Assembly (NCBI GenBank): GCA_025351405.1
Contig: JANXVZ010000043.1
Span: 1 to 37,382 of the forward strand
Reading direction: 5' to 3'
DNA length: 37,382 nucleotides
From: Sphingomonadales bacterium
GTDB taxonomy: Bacteria > Pseudomonadota > Alphaproteobacteria > Sphingomonadales > Sphingomonadaceae
Shown here: piece after piece, positions 1 to 10,465 of the stretch
Layout: each line of letters starts with the position of its first letter
How positions within the stretch are numbered: the first letter of the stretch is position 1
Program-made: the position numbers and the translations under genes
Notes under the pieces: generated by a model
What the model saw: the letters and a program-made list of their open reading frames with translations, nothing else
What the model was told of the DNA's origin: nothing
Databases searched by the model: none

Positions 1-1
1 G

Positions 2-3000
2 ATTCGCGAGATTCGCGAGGACCTGCCGCCGGGCTTCTATCGTAACCTGCCCAAGCTCGCCGATGGCCCCCTGCAGGGCTATCCTCGCGTCGTCGGCATT
101 GCCTGGGCGCTTGTCGCTCACACCGACAGTGCCTTCGAGACTGCCAAGCTGGTGCGCTTCGTTGCCGCCTATCAACGCGTCCAGCCGCTGACCATAGGCG
201 AATTATGGGCGCTCGCGATCACCTTGCGTATCACGCTCGTCGAGAACCTGCGACGGTTGGCGGAAACCATCGGTGCCCGCATGGTGGCGCGCCAGAATGC
301 CGACGATCTAGCCGATAGACTGCTGGGCACCACCTTCGTGACGGCCGAGCCGATGGCAGCCTTGCAGGCCGACCTGGAACGGGCGCCCTGGTCGACCGCG
401 TTTGCGGTGCAGTTGGCGCTGAGGTTGCGCGACCGCGACCCGGAAGCGACGCCGGTCCTTGAATGGCTCGACAACCGGCTTGCGGCCGAAGGGCTGTCAG
501 GTGATGAAATCCTGCGCGACGAAGTCCAGCGGCAAAGTTCAGCCAATGTCACGGTGCGCAATATCATCACCAGCATGAGGCTCGTTTCCCGAGTCAACTG
601 GGCGGAATTTTTCGAAAGCGTCAGCCCGGTAGACGCCATCATGCGCAAGGGCAGCAATTTTGCCGCGATGGATTTCCCGACTCGCGATTATTACCGGCGT
701 TCCATCGAGAAATTGGCGCTGCGTTCAAAGCGTACGGAAAGTGAGGTCGCGGCGCTGGCAGTGGCAGCCGCAGAACGGGCCAAGGCGCGTCTTGTCGCCC
801 ACCCTGACGATGCTTTGGCGCTGCGGGCGACGGACCCCGGCTATTACCTCATCGCGCAAGGTCGCCGGGCATTCGAGGTGGAACTTGGCTGCCGTGTGCC
901 GTTGAAAACGCGGATATATCGCCTCAACGCGGATATGGGCGTCCTCAGCTATGTCGGAATGATTGCGATCGTCACGGCAATCGTGCTGGCGGGAGCGGGC
1001 CTGGTTGCCGACCAATCCGGCGCCGGCGGGTGGCCATTGGCGCTGCTTGTGCTGGCCGGGCTGGTGCCGGCATCCGATGTCGCGGTTTCGCTGGTCAACC
1101 GCATCATTACCCAAAGGGTCGGTGCCGTGCGCTTGCCGGCGCTTGAATTCGCCAAGGGTGTGCCGGACGAATTCCGTACCATGGTGGTGGTGCCGGTACT
1201 CCTTACCAGCATCGCAAGTGTCGAGCAGCAAATCGAGCGATTGGAGGTTCACCATCTTTCCAGCCCGGGTGACGACCTGACCTTTGCGCTGCTGTCGGAC
1301 TGGACCGATGCCGACGCCGAAACGACACCGGCCGACGCCCCGCTCCTGGCTGCTGCGGCTAGCGGGATCGCAAGGCTCAATGCGCGCCATGGGCCTGTCG
1401 CTCGATATCCGCGATTTGTGCTGCTGCATCGCAAGCGGCTCTGGAATCCGGGTGAAGCAAGCTGGATCGGCTGGGAGCGAAAGCGCGGCAAGTTGGAGGA
1501 ACTCAATCGCCTGCTACGCGGTGCCACGGACACCACCTTCATGGCGATCGATGGCCAGCCGGCGCAATTGCCCCCCAATGTGCGGTTCGTCATCACTCTC
1601 GATGCCGACACACGCTTGCCGATCGGCGCAGCGCGGCATCTCATCGGCAAGCTGGCACATCCGCTCAACCGCCCGGTGTTCGACGCCAGGACCGGACTGG
1701 TCGTCGCGGGGCATGGCATCCTCCAGCCGCGCGTTACACCCTCGCTGCCGATCGGGGCGCAGGGGTCGCTATTCGAGAGAGTATTTTCGGGCCCCAACGG
1801 TCTTGACCCCTATGCGCTTGCTGTATCCGATGTTTACCAGGATCTGTTCGAACAGGGGTCGTATTCGGGCAAGGGCATATATGACGTCGATACCTTCATT
1901 GCGGCACTCGACGGCCGAATTCCTGAAAATGCCGTGCTCAGCCATGACCTGCTGGAGGGCATTTTCGCTCGCGCGGGACTGGCAACCGATGTCGAGGTCG
2001 TAGAGGAATTCCCATCCGATTACGACGTTGCCGCGGCCCGTCAGCATCGCTGGGCGCGGGGGGATTGGCAGTTGCTGCCGTGGATATTCGGGCTGCGACG
2101 CGCAAGCGCTGCGGGCGGGCACAGGGATAGCGTCCCGCTGATGGGACGCTGGAAGCTTCTTGATAACCTGCGCCGTTCCTTGTCTGCCCCCACCGCGCTG
2201 CTCGCCCTGATCTTGGCATGGTTGCAGCCGCCTCCCGTCGCCCAGATCTGGACGCTGTTCATTGTGGCGACCATCATGCTGCCGCCGATCTTGCCGGCGC
2301 TTGCCAGCCTGGTGCCGCACCGGTTCGGCGCATCGCTGCGCAATCATTTTCGGGGTGTTGCCGATGATCTTGCCCTCGGGCTGACGCAAAGCCTGTTTCT
2401 CCTCACCTTTCTTGCCCATCAGGCGTGGCTGATGGTCGATGCCGTGCTGCGCACCTTGCTGCGATTGGTGACGCGGCGGCGCCTGCTCGAATGGGTGACA
2501 TCGGCGCAGTCAGTCACTGCGTTCCGCGGTGATCGTCGCAGCCTCGTCGTGCAGATCGTCGCCAGCGCGGCCTTTGCCGGCGCGGTGGCCTTGGCGATGG
2601 TTCTCGCCCGCGCGCACAATTGGGCGCTTGCGGCACCCTTTGCTGTTGTGTGGGTATTCTCCCCCCTTATCGCGCGCTGGGCGAGCCGGCCGCCGCGGGA
2701 GCCCGGCTTTCTGCGGATTTCCGATGGTGATGCGACGGCGTTGCGGCTGATCGCGCGGCGAACATGGCGCTTTTTCGAGGATTATGTCGGTGTGGGGGAC
2801 AATTGCCTGCCGCCGGACAATTTCCAGGAAGATCCGGAGCCTGTTGTCGCCCACCGGACGTCGCCGACCAACATCGGACTTTACCTTCTGTCCGTGGTGA
2901 CGGCGCGGGATTTTCGCTGGCTCGGCAGCATCGACGCAATGGAGCGGCTGAAAGGCACCATGGCGACGCTGGGCAGGCTGGAGCTATGTCACGGCCATCT

Positions 3001-6000
3001 GTTCAATTGGTACGACACCCAGAGCCTTGCCGTACTGTCCCCCAAATATGTGTCGTCCGTCGACAGCGGCAACCTCGCCGGGCATCTGATCGCGCTGGCC
3101 AATGCCTGTGAGCAATTGGTCGCTGCCCCGGTCATCGAGCCCGGGTGGAGCATGGGCGTCCTCGACAATGTCGACGTGCTGCGCGAAGCCATGGCGCAAC
3201 AGGCCACAACCGATGGCGGCGTAGAAGCGGCGCTGGCCAGTGTTGCAGCGCTGCTGGATACGGAACCGACAGCACCTGCTGCCATCGCCCAGCGCCTTGC
3301 CGCCTTGGCGCACGCGGCTGCGACGCTTGTTGAGAACGCCCGTGGGGCCGGCGGGGAGGCAGGCGCGGTTCTGGGCTGGGCGCTAGCCGTCGAAGCCTGC
3401 ATCACATCGCAGCGGCGGGATCTCGAGCGTTTGGCGCCTTGGGCGGGGCTGATTGCCGAGATGGTACCAGACAGCATTCCGCCGGCACTGCGCGAAGGCA
3501 TGCCGACACTGGCAACCATGCCGACATGTTGCGATGCGGCCTTGGCAGTTCTGGAAGGTCGGGGCGGATGCGAGCCGCTGCGCGAGGCGTTGACACAGTC
3601 AGCCGATGCCTCCCGCCAGCTTGCGGCGCGGCTTCAGGCGTTATCCGCCGAAGCGATGGCGTTCTTCCATGCCATGGATTTCGGCTTTCTCTACGACGCC
3701 GAGCGGCAGTTGCTGTCGATCGGCTACCGCAGCGAAGACGATACCCATGATTCCGACTTTTACGACCTGTTGGCGTCCGAAGCGCGGCTGGCGAGCTTCA
3801 TCGCCATCGCCAAGGGCGACATACCCGCCAAGCACTGGTTCCGGCTTGGCCGCACGATGACGCCCATCGACACGAGTTCGGGGCTGATCTCGTGGTCTGG
3901 ATCGATGTTCGAATATCTGATGCCGTCGTTGGTTATGCGCGCTGCGGCGGGCAGCCTGCTGGAGCAGACCAACCGGTTGATCGTCTGGCGTCAGATTCAA
4001 TATGGTGCCGAATTCGATGTGCCTTGGGGCATTTCGGAATCGCAGTACAATGCCCGCGATCTCAACAGCAATTACCAATATTCCAGCTTTGGCGTGCCCG
4101 ATCTGGGCTACAAGCGCGGGCTGGGCGATACCATGGTCATCGCGCCCTATGCGACCGGCCTCGCTGCAATGGTCAGCCCGACGGCGGCGCTGAAGAACTT
4201 TCGTCGGATGGCCGCGTTGGGGGCGCAAGGTGCCTATGGCTGGTACGAAGCCATCGATTTTACCCCCGCAAGGCTTCGTGAAGGCAGCAAGTATACCGTC
4301 ATCAAAGCCTATATGGCGCATCATCAGGCGATGACCCTGGTCGGCATCGCCAACGCCCTCACCGGTGGGCGGATGCGCGCTCGTTTTCATGCCGAACCAA
4401 TCATACAGGCGGCGGAATTGCTCCTGCAGGAGCGCATGCCGCGTGATACCGCGCTGGCGCGACCGCAATCGGAACAGGCAGCGGCGGTGGAAGACGTCGG
4501 CCGGGCCGTTGATCCGACCCGTCGCTACACATCCATCCATTCGCCAGTGCCGCGCGTCCAGATCCTGTCGAACGGCCGCTATTCAACGATGGTGACGACC
4601 GCTGGATCGGGCTACAGCCGTTGGGGCGAGGTCGCTGTGACGCGCTGGCGCGAGGATGTCACCTGCGACGGTTGGGGCAGCTACATATTCCTTCGCGATG
4701 TCCGCAGCGGGGCAAGCTGGTCGGCGGCCTACCAGCCCAGCGGCATCGAGCCCGACGACTATCGAGTCAGTTTTTCGGAAGATCGCGCCGAGATCGTGCG
4801 ACGTGACGGCACGCTGTCATCCGGGCTCGATATCATGGTCTCGCCCGAAGACGACGCCGACGTGCGGCGGCTTTCGATCACAAATAATGGCACCCGAACG
4901 CGTGAAATCGACGTAACATCCTATTCGGAACTGGCACTGGCGCGACCGGCTGATGATCTTGCGCATCCGGTGTTCGCCAAGTTGTTCGTGCAGACGCATT
5001 TCGTGCCGGAGCTTGGCGCCCTGCTGGCAACGCGTCGCCAACGCTCGACGGCGGACCCGTTGGTCTGGGCGGCGCACCTCGCCGTCGTCGAGGGCGACTG
5101 GTCGAATGATGTCCAGTATGAAACCGACCGCGCGCAGTTTCTGGGTCGTGGCCGCACTATCCGCACCGCCGCCGGCATCGTCGATGGCTGGCCGCTTTCC
5201 AATACGTCGGGCACCGTTCTGGATCCCATTTTCAGCATGCGCCGCCGTGTGCGGATTGCCCCCGGGGCGACCGCGCGCATCGCCTTTTGGACCGTGGTGG
5301 CGGAAACGCGGGAAGCGGTGATCGATCTTGCTGACAAGCATCGCGACGCAACCGCCTTCGATCGGGCGCGCGCGCTGGCATGGACGCAGGCGCAAATGCA
5401 GATGCGTCACATCGGCATCAGTCCGGATGAAGCACATCTGTTTCAGCGGCTTGCCGGACAAATCCTGTACTCGTCGCCGGCGTTGCGGCCACCGGGCGAT
5501 GTCATCAAGGCTGGTTTGCGCAAGGTATCGACACTTTGGGCGCAGGGCATTTCCGGGGACCGGCCGATCGTTCTGGTACGCGTCGGCAGCGAGGATGATC
5601 TGGAGCTTGTCCGGCAGATGCTGCGGGGGCTGGAATATTGGCACCTCAAACGACTGGCCGTCGATCTTGTCGTGCTCAACGAACGCGCAACATCCTATGT
5701 CCAGGATCTGCAGAACGCCTTGGAAGCCATGGTGCGGATGCACCAGTCACTGTCGGGCATGGCGCGTGATCCGTCGTTGGGAACGGCCTTTGTCTTGCGC
5801 AGCGACATCGTTGGGGCAGAGGTTTCGGGCTTGCTTAATGCCGCGGCTCGGGTGGTCCTCCATGGCGACCGCGGCACGCTGGCGGAACAGCTCAATCGGT
5901 CGCGCGAAGTCGTTGTTGCGGCGCTGCCGTTGCCATGGCGGGTGTTGCCTCCCGCCGAAACCGAGGCACCATTGCCGCGCCCGGACCTTGAATATTTCAA

Positions 6001-8398
6001 TGGCCTCGGCGGATTTGGCGCCGGCGGGCGCGAGTATGTCACCATCCTGGAGGGCAACCAGCGCACCCCTGCACCGTGGATCAATGTCATTGCCAACCCG
6101 GACTTCGGATTCCAGGTTTCAACCGATGGAAGCGGCTTCACCTGGTCGGTAAACAGCCAGCAGAACCAGTTGTCCCCCTGGTCGAACGATCCGGTCAGCG
6201 ATGGTCCTGGCGAAGTGCTGTACATCACCGATGAGGACACCGGCCGCGTCTGGGGCCCGACGGCGTTGCCGATCCGGGAGCCGGCGTCGGCCTATACCGT
6301 CAGCCATGGCCAGGGCTACAGCCGCTTTGCCCATACGGCGCATGGCATAGCGCTGGAATTGACCCAGTTCGTGCCGGTCGATGACCCCATCAAGATCATG
6401 CGACTGTCGATCGCCGACCAATCGGGGCGGGCACGCCGGCTTTCGGTGACGGCCTATGTGGAATGGGTACTCGGCAGCTCGCGCAGTGCAGCGGCGCCTT
6501 ACGTGGTTACCGAGCGCGACCCTCTCACGGGTGCAATTTTCGCGCAGAACATCTGGCATGATCGGTTTGGGCAACGCGTCGCCTTTGCCGATCTGTGCGG
6601 TCGCCAGACCGCGTGGACGTGTGATCGTCGCGAATTTCTCGGCCGCGATGGCTCGGTCGACCGTCCGCTTGGGTTGGCGCCCGGTGCGCAACTTTCCGGC
6701 AGCACTGGCGCCGGGCTTGACCCATGCGCCGCCTTGCAAACCCGGGTCGCGCTTGGCCCGGGCGGCCGCACCGAGATCACCTTTCTCCTCGGCCAGACGG
6801 CAGATCACGCTGCGGCATCCGCGCTTGTTGCCAAATATCGCGCCGCCGATCTGGACGCGGTATTCGCTGCGGTCACCGGCCAGTGGGACGAGACCTTGGG
6901 CAAAGTCGAGGTCCGTACCCCGGATCGTGCGCTCGACATCATGCTCAACCGCTGGCTGCCGTATCAGACGCTGGCATGCCGGGTATGGGCACGCGCCGGC
7001 TTTTACCAGGCCAGCGGGGCCTATGGCTTTCGCGACCAGTTGCAGGATGTAATGGCCCTGTGTCTGCTGCGCCCCGAGCTTGCACGCGAACACCTGTTGC
7101 GCGCTGCCGGGCGCCAGTTTGTCGAGGGCGATGTCCAGCATTGGTGGCTGCCGGAATCGGGCAGTGGCATCCGCACCCGGATCACCGACGATCGCAACTG
7201 GCTGGCATATGTTGTCGCACATTATGTCGAAGTGACCGGCGACCGTGCGGTTCTTGACGAAATGGTGCCATTCCTCGACGGGCCGGTTCTGGCACCCGAT
7301 CAGCACGATGCCTTCTTCGAACCCGGTGTTTCGCCACAATCTGCGACGTTGTTCGATCATTGCGCACTGGCGCTCGATGCCAGCCGCGGCATCGGAGCCC
7401 ACGGCCTGCCGCTGATGGGCAGCGGCGACTGGAACGACGGGATGGACCGGGTCGGCGGCGGCGGGCAGGGCGAGAGCATTTGGCTCGGCTGGTTCCAGCA
7501 CCGTGCCATGACGAGCTTTGCCACGCTGGCCGAAGCCTATGGTCGGCCCGAGCGCGCCATCGTCTGGCGCGAACATTGCGCGCGCCTTCAAAGGGCGCTC
7601 GAGGCCGGTGGCTGGGATGGCGACTGGTATCGCCGAGCCTATTACGACGATGGCGAACCCTTGGGTTCGGTATCGAACAGCCAGTGCCGGATCGACTCGA
7701 TCGCCCAGACATGGGCAACCATATCCGGCGCTGCGGATCCAAACCGCGCGGTTCGTGCCCTTGCCGCAGTCGAAAAATATCTCATTCGCCGGGATGACAA
7801 GCTGTCGCTGCTGTTCACGCCGCCGTTCGACAGTCCGGGGCACGACCCCGGCTATATCAAGGGCTATCCGCCCGGCCTGCGCGAGAATGGTGGCCAATAC
7901 ACCCATGCGGCGGTCTGGGCGGTTCTCGCCTTTGCGATGCAGGGCGATGGTGACAAGGCCGGCGAGTTGCTGGCCATGCTCAATCCGATCAACCATGCCA
8001 ATACCTCGGCGGGGATGCATCGCTACAAGGTCGAACCTTATGTGGCATGTGCCGACATCTATTCGGAGCAACCCAATGTCGGGCGCGGCGGCTGGACGTG
8101 GTACACAGGCTCGGCCGGCTGGACCTATCGCGTCGCGCTGGAGGCCGTTCTGGGGCTGCAGGTCAAAGGCGGTGCGTTATGCATCGACCCTTGCATCCCA
8201 CGCGGATGGCCGGGGTTCGAGATGATGTGGCGCCACGGGGCGACGCGGTATGAAATCAGTGTCCTGAACCCGCTCGGTGTCTGCCGCGGCGTACTTTCGG
8301 CCTCGCTCGACGGCCTGCCGATCCCCAAGGCAGCCCTGTTGTGCATCCCCCTCGTCGACGATGGTTTGCCCCATCGGGTGGAGGTCGTGCTCGGCTGA
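2..8398 (+). CDS. ndvB: Cyclic beta-1,2-glucan synthase (NdvB/ChvB type), 5'-partial
   Basis: An inner-membrane enzyme that builds cyclic beta-1,2-glucan from UDP-glucose, adjusts chain length by phosphorolysis and cyclises the product. The frame is open from base 2 and already reads typical NdvB sequence before the first GTG at 152, so the start lies upstream of the window. 2798 residues are visible; the family is about 2800-2850. Numbering from base 2: hydrophobic segments near 315-370; GT84 domain with the LDADTRLP acid motif (D534) and the QHRWARGDW motif near 680; several more membrane segments near 720-890; a glycoamylase-like PF10091 region near 1240-1460; two beta-sandwich domains; and a C-terminal GH94 phosphorylase barrel with the GDWNDGM motif, whose second Asp (D2479) is the expected catalytic acid. 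No frameshift is seen. The product normally sits in the periplasm and serves in osmoadaptation and host interaction. Confidence 0.96.
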   Translation: MREIREDLPPGFYRNLPKLADGPLQGYPRVVGIAWALVAHTDSAFETAKLVRFVAAYQRVQPLTIGELWALAITLRITLVENLRRLAETIGARMVARQNADDLADRLLGTTFVTAEPMAALQADLERAPWSTAFAVQLALRLRDRDPEATPVLEWLDNRLAAEGLSGDEILRDEVQRQSSANVTVRNIITSMRLVSRVNWAEFFESVSPVDAIMRKGSNFAAMDFPTRDYYRRSIEKLALRSKRTESEVAALAVAAAERAKARLVAHPDDALALRATDPGYYLIAQGRRAFEVELGCRVPLKTRIYRLNADMGVLSYVGMIAIVTAIVLAGAGLVADQSGAGGWPLALLVLAGLVPASDVAVSLVNRIITQRVGAVRLPALEFAKGVPDEFRTMVVVPVLLTSIASVEQQIERLEVHHLSSPGDDLTFALLSDWTDADAETTPADAPLLAAAASGIARLNARHGPVARYPRFVLLHRKRLWNPGEASWIGWERKRGKLEELNRLLRGATDTTFMAIDGQPAQLPPNVRFVITLDADTRLPIGAARHLIGKLAHPLNRPVFDARTGLVVAGHGILQPRVTPSLPIGAQGSLFERVFSGPNGLDPYALAVSDVYQDLFEQGSYSGKGIYDVDTFIAALDGRIPENAVLSHDLLEGIFARAGLATDVEVVEEFPSDYDVAAARQHRWARGDWQLLPWIFGLRRASAAGGHRDSVPLMGRWKLLDNLRRSLSAPTALLALILAWLQPPPVAQIWTLFIVATIMLPPILPALASLVPHRFGASLRNHFRGVADDLALGLTQSLFLLTFLAHQAWLMVDAVLRTLLRLVTRRRLLEWVTSAQSVTAFRGDRRSLVVQIVASAAFAGAVALAMVLARAHNWALAAPFAVVWVFSPLIARWASRPPREPGFLRISDGDATALRLIARRTWRFFEDYVGVGDNCLPPDNFQEDPEPVVAHRTSPTNIGLYLLSVVTARDFRWLGSIDAMERLKGTMATLGRLELCHGHLFNWYDTQSLAVLSPKYVSSVDSGNLAGHLIALANACEQLVAAPVIEPGWSMGVLDNVDVLREAMAQQATTDGGVEAALASVAALLDTEPTAPAAIAQRLAALAHAAATLVENARGAGGEAGAVLGWALAVEACITSQRRDLERLAPWAGLIAEMVPDSIPPALREGMPTLATMPTCCDAALAVLEGRGGCEPLREALTQSADASRQLAARLQALSAEAMAFFHAMDFGFLYDAERQLLSIGYRSEDDTHDSDFYDLLASEARLASFIAIAKGDIPAKHWFRLGRTMTPIDTSSGLISWSGSMFEYLMPSLVMRAAAGSLLEQTNRLIVWRQIQYGAEFDVPWGISESQYNARDLNSNYQYSSFGVPDLGYKRGLGDTMVIAPYATGLAAMVSPTAALKNFRRMAALGAQGAYGWYEAIDFTPARLREGSKYTVIKAYMAHHQAMTLVGIANALTGGRMRARFHAEPIIQAAELLLQERMPRDTALARPQSEQAAAVEDVGRAVDPTRRYTSIHSPVPRVQILSNGRYSTMVTTAGSGYSRWGEVAVTRWREDVTCDGWGSYIFLRDVRSGASWSAAYQPSGIEPDDYRVSFSEDRAEIVRRDGTLSSGLDIMVSPEDDADVRRLSITNNGTRTREIDVTSYSELALARPADDLAHPVFAKLFVQTHFVPELGALLATRRQRSTADPLVWAAHLAVVEGDWSNDVQYETDRAQFLGRGRTIRTAAGIVDGWPLSNTSGTVLDPIFSMRRRVRIAPGATARIAFWTVVAETREAVIDLADKHRDATAFDRARALAWTQAQMQMRHIGISPDEAHLFQRLAGQILYSSPALRPPGDVIKAGLRKVSTLWAQGISGDRPIVLVRVGSEDDLELVRQMLRGLEYWHLKRLAVDLVVLNERATSYVQDLQNALEAMVRMHQSLSGMARDPSLGTAFVLRSDIVGAEVSGLLNAAARVVLHGDRGTLAEQLNRSREVVVAALPLPWRVLPPAETEAPLPRPDLEYFNGLGGFGAGGREYVTILEGNQRTPAPWINVIANPDFGFQVSTDGSGFTWSVNSQQNQLSPWSNDPVSDGPGEVLYITDEDTGRVWGPTALPIREPASAYTVSHGQGYSRFAHTAHGIALELTQFVPVDDPIKIMRLSIADQSGRARRLSVTAYVEWVLGSSRSAAAPYVVTERDPLTGAIFAQNIWHDRFGQRVAFADLCGRQTAWTCDRREFLGRDGSVDRPLGLAPGAQLSGSTGAGLDPCAALQTRVALGPGGRTEITFLLGQTADHAAASALVAKYRAADLDAVFAAVTGQWDETLGKVEVRTPDRALDIMLNRWLPYQTLACRVWARAGFYQASGAYGFRDQLQDVMALCLLRPELAREHLLRAAGRQFVEGDVQHWWLPESGSGIRTRITDDRNWLAYVVAHYVEVTGDRAVLDEMVPFLDGPVLAPDQHDAFFEPGVSPQSATLFDHCALALDASRGIGAHGLPLMGSGDWNDGMDRVGGGGQGESIWLGWFQHRAMTSFATLAEAYGRPERAIVWREHCARLQRALEAGGWDGDWYRRAYYDDGEPLGSVSNSQCRIDSIAQTWATISGAADPNRAVRALAAVEKYLIRRDDKLSLLFTPPFDSPGHDPGYIKGYPPGLRENGGQYTHAAVWAVLAFAMQGDGDKAGELLAMLNPINHANTSAGMHRYKVEPYVACADIYSEQPNVGRGGWTWYTGSAGWTYRVALEAVLGLQVKGGALCIDPCIPRGWPGFEMMWRHGATRYEISVLNPLGVCRGVLSASLDGLPIPKAALLCIPLVDDGLPHRVEVVLG

Positions 8399-8460
8399 CA
8401 CGAAGCTGTCATGCACAACATATAGTAGCTTGTCATCTCAGGCAGTTGGAAGCCCCGGGC

Positions 8461-9387
8461 ATGGCTACACTACCCTTTGTTGCTCTGGCGGAATATCGAG
8501 ACGCGGAGGCGCGCGACGCGAACGACTTTCCTGTCCGCCCGCTGCCTCCGCGCCACTGGCAGGATGACGACGACCTGACGCCGCGTGGCAAATTGAAATT
8601 CCGCACGGTGTGGATCAGCGACACCCACCTTGGAACATCCGGTTGCAACGCCGAATTGCTCCACGACTTTCTGCACTCCATCAAGCCGGAGACACTGTAT
8701 CTCGTTGGCGACATCATTGACGGCTGGCGCCTGAAGCGCGGCTGGTATTGGCCGCCCCGCCACAACGACATCATCCGCAGGGTCTTGAAGCTGGCAAACA
8801 AGGGCACCCGCGTCGTCTATATCCCGGGCAATCATGACGAAGCGCTACGGGATTATACCGGGCTGGCGTTCGGCGGGGTCGAGGTGCTCGCCGAGGCCAT
8901 CCACACGACTGCCGATGGGCGGCGCCTGCTGGTCCTGCACGGTGACGAATTCGACGGCGTCGTGCTCTATGCCCGCTGGCTCGCCTTCCTGGGGGACGTC
9001 GGCTATTCGGCACTCTTGCGGCTGAACGTCCACTTCAATGCCGTGCGCCGACGCCTTGGCCTGCCTTACTGGTCGCTGTCCGCGTATATAAAGCATCGCG
9101 TCAAGAACGCTGTTTCGTTCATTTCGCGCTTCGAGGAGGTCGTTGCTCATGCGGCACGCGAACGCGGCGTAGACGGTGTCGTCTGTGGTCATATCCATTC
9201 GGCAGAAATCCGCGAATTCGACGGCATCACTTATATGAACGACGGCGATTGGGTCGAAAGCTGCACCGCCCTGGTGGAACACGCCGATGGGAGGATCGAA
9301 ATTCTCGACTGGGCCGAGCGAACACGGATGCGGCGGCCCGAGCCGGTGGAAATTCCAGTTGCCGGCGCAGAACTGGCCCCTGCCTGA
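8461..9387 (+). CDS. LpxH-like metallophosphoesterase (UDP-2,3-diacylglucosamine diphosphatase family, COG2908)
   Basis: A 308-residue calcineurin-fold phosphoesterase with the full dinuclear-metal set: ISDTHLG (D54, H56), GDIIDGW (D84, D87), PGNHDE (N124, H125, D126), a later LHGDEFD motif and CGHIHSAE near residue 243. This pattern is that of the LpxH/COG2908 group, which cleaves UDP-diacylglucosamine in lipid A synthesis. Many alphaproteobacteria use the unrelated LpxI for that step, so this copy may act on another pyrophosphate or phospholipid; the substrate is not proven. The ATG at 8461 is chosen because GGAAG (8448-8452) precedes it by 8 bases and it lies after the stop of the glucan synthase; an open frame further upstream overlaps that gene. 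Its stop overlaps the start of the next gene (TGATG), so the two are probably translationally coupled. Confidence 0.87.
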   Translation: MATLPFVALAEYRDAEARDANDFPVRPLPPRHWQDDDDLTPRGKLKFRTVWISDTHLGTSGCNAELLHDFLHSIKPETLYLVGDIIDGWRLKRGWYWPPRHNDIIRRVLKLANKGTRVVYIPGNHDEALRDYTGLAFGGVEVLAEAIHTTADGRRLLVLHGDEFDGVVLYARWLAFLGDVGYSALLRLNVHFNAVRRRLGLPYWSLSAYIKHRVKNAVSFISRFEEVVAHAARERGVDGVVCGHIHSAEIREFDGITYMNDGDWVESCTALVEHADGRIEILDWAERTRMRRPEPVEIPVAGAELAPA

Positions 9388-10445
9388 TGCGAATTACGCT
9401 GGTATCCGACGCCTGGAGCCCGCAGGTCAACGGCGTCGTCCGGACGCTTTCGACAATCGTCGATATTGCCACGGCGCGCGGCCACGCAATCCAGACGATT
9501 ACCCCTGATCGCTTCATTTCGGTGCCTTGTCCCAGCTACCCGGAGATCCGGCTGGCGCTGACCACCCGGCGCCGCGTGGCGGCAACCATATCCGGTTTTG
9601 GCCCGGAAGCTGTCCACATTGCCACCGAAGGCCCGCTGGGCTGGCTGGCACGAAGCTGGTGCATTGCCAACGGCGTCCCGTTCACCACCAGCTTTCACAC
9701 GCGCTTTCCCGATTATGTCGCGGCGCGGACCGGCCTGTCGCCGGCACCATTCTGGCGCATGCTCGAGCGCTTTCACCGCCCGGCGCGGCATATCCTGGTG
9801 GCGACCCAGCGCCTTTCCGATGAACTCGCGGGGCATGGACTGACGCGGACCCGGCCGTGGACGCGCGGTGTCGATCTGGCGCTGTTCACCACCGATCGGC
9901 CCGAGCATCTGTTCGCTGCGCTGCCGGGACCGATCGCCCTTCACGTCGGTCGCGTCGCGGTTGAAAAGAACATCGAGGCCTTTCTGGCGGCCGACTGGCC
10001 GGGCAGCAAGGTTGTCGTCGGCGACGGACCGGCGCTGGCCGACCTGAAGGCGCGTTTTCCCGATGCGTTGTTCATGGGGGCGTTGCACGGCACGGCGCTG
10101 TCGATGGCCTATGCCGGCGCCGATGTGCTTGCCTTTCCCAGTCGGACCGACACCTTCGGGCTGGTCATCATAGAGGCGCTCGCCTGCGGGACGCCGGTGG
10201 CGGGGTATCCGGTGCCAGGGCCGCTCGACATCTTGGGCGAGGACGGTCGTGGGACGGAACCGGGCTTTTCGGCAAAAATCGGCGCGGTTGCCGAAGACCT
10301 TGGCATTGCAATGGCGGAAGCCCTGAAAGCCGGGCGAATGGATTGCGCGCGTTATGGCGCGCTGTTCAGTTGGGAACGCTCGTGCGACCAGTTCCTCGCG
10401 GCGCTTGCCGAGGTGGAGCCGACGGCGGCCAGCCTGGCCGCATAG
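9387..10445 (+). CDS. GT4-family glycosyltransferase (MgtA/SqdX-like)
   Basis: A 352-residue GT-B fold glycosyltransferase. The N-terminus MRITLVSDAWSPQVNGVVRT is typical of the branch containing alpha-mannosyltransferase MgtA and sulfoquinovosyl/glucosyl-diacylglycerol synthases, as is the FHTRFPDY segment near residue 105. The C-terminal half carries the EX7E-like nucleotide-sugar motif in a segment ending EALACGTPVAGYPVPG. It has no signal peptide or membrane helix, so it is likely a cytoplasmic or membrane-peripheral enzyme making a glycolipid. The ATG at 9387 shares its A with the TGA of the phosphoesterase gene, which sets the start and implies coupling. Pairing with an LpxH-like phosphoesterase suggests one lipid-linked pathway (inference). 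Donor and acceptor cannot be read from the sequence. Confidence 0.87.
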   Translation: MRITLVSDAWSPQVNGVVRTLSTIVDIATARGHAIQTITPDRFISVPCPSYPEIRLALTTRRRVAATISGFGPEAVHIATEGPLGWLARSWCIANGVPFTTSFHTRFPDYVAARTGLSPAPFWRMLERFHRPARHILVATQRLSDELAGHGLTRTRPWTRGVDLALFTTDRPEHLFAALPGPIALHVGRVAVEKNIEAFLAADWPGSKVVVGDGPALADLKARFPDALFMGALHGTALSMAYAGADVLAFPSRTDTFGLVIIEALACGTPVAGYPVPGPLDILGEDGRGTEPGFSAKIGAVAEDLGIAMAEALKAGRMDCARYGALFSWERSCDQFLAALAEVEPTAASLAA

Positions 10446-10465
10446 GCGGCGGCCAGGTCCTGACC

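Noticed and set aside
6119-8071. A 650-codon open frame antisense to the cyclic glucan synthase gene
   Set aside because: It lies wholly opposite a clear NdvB coding region, has no recognisable domain, and reads as the usual high-GC shadow frame.
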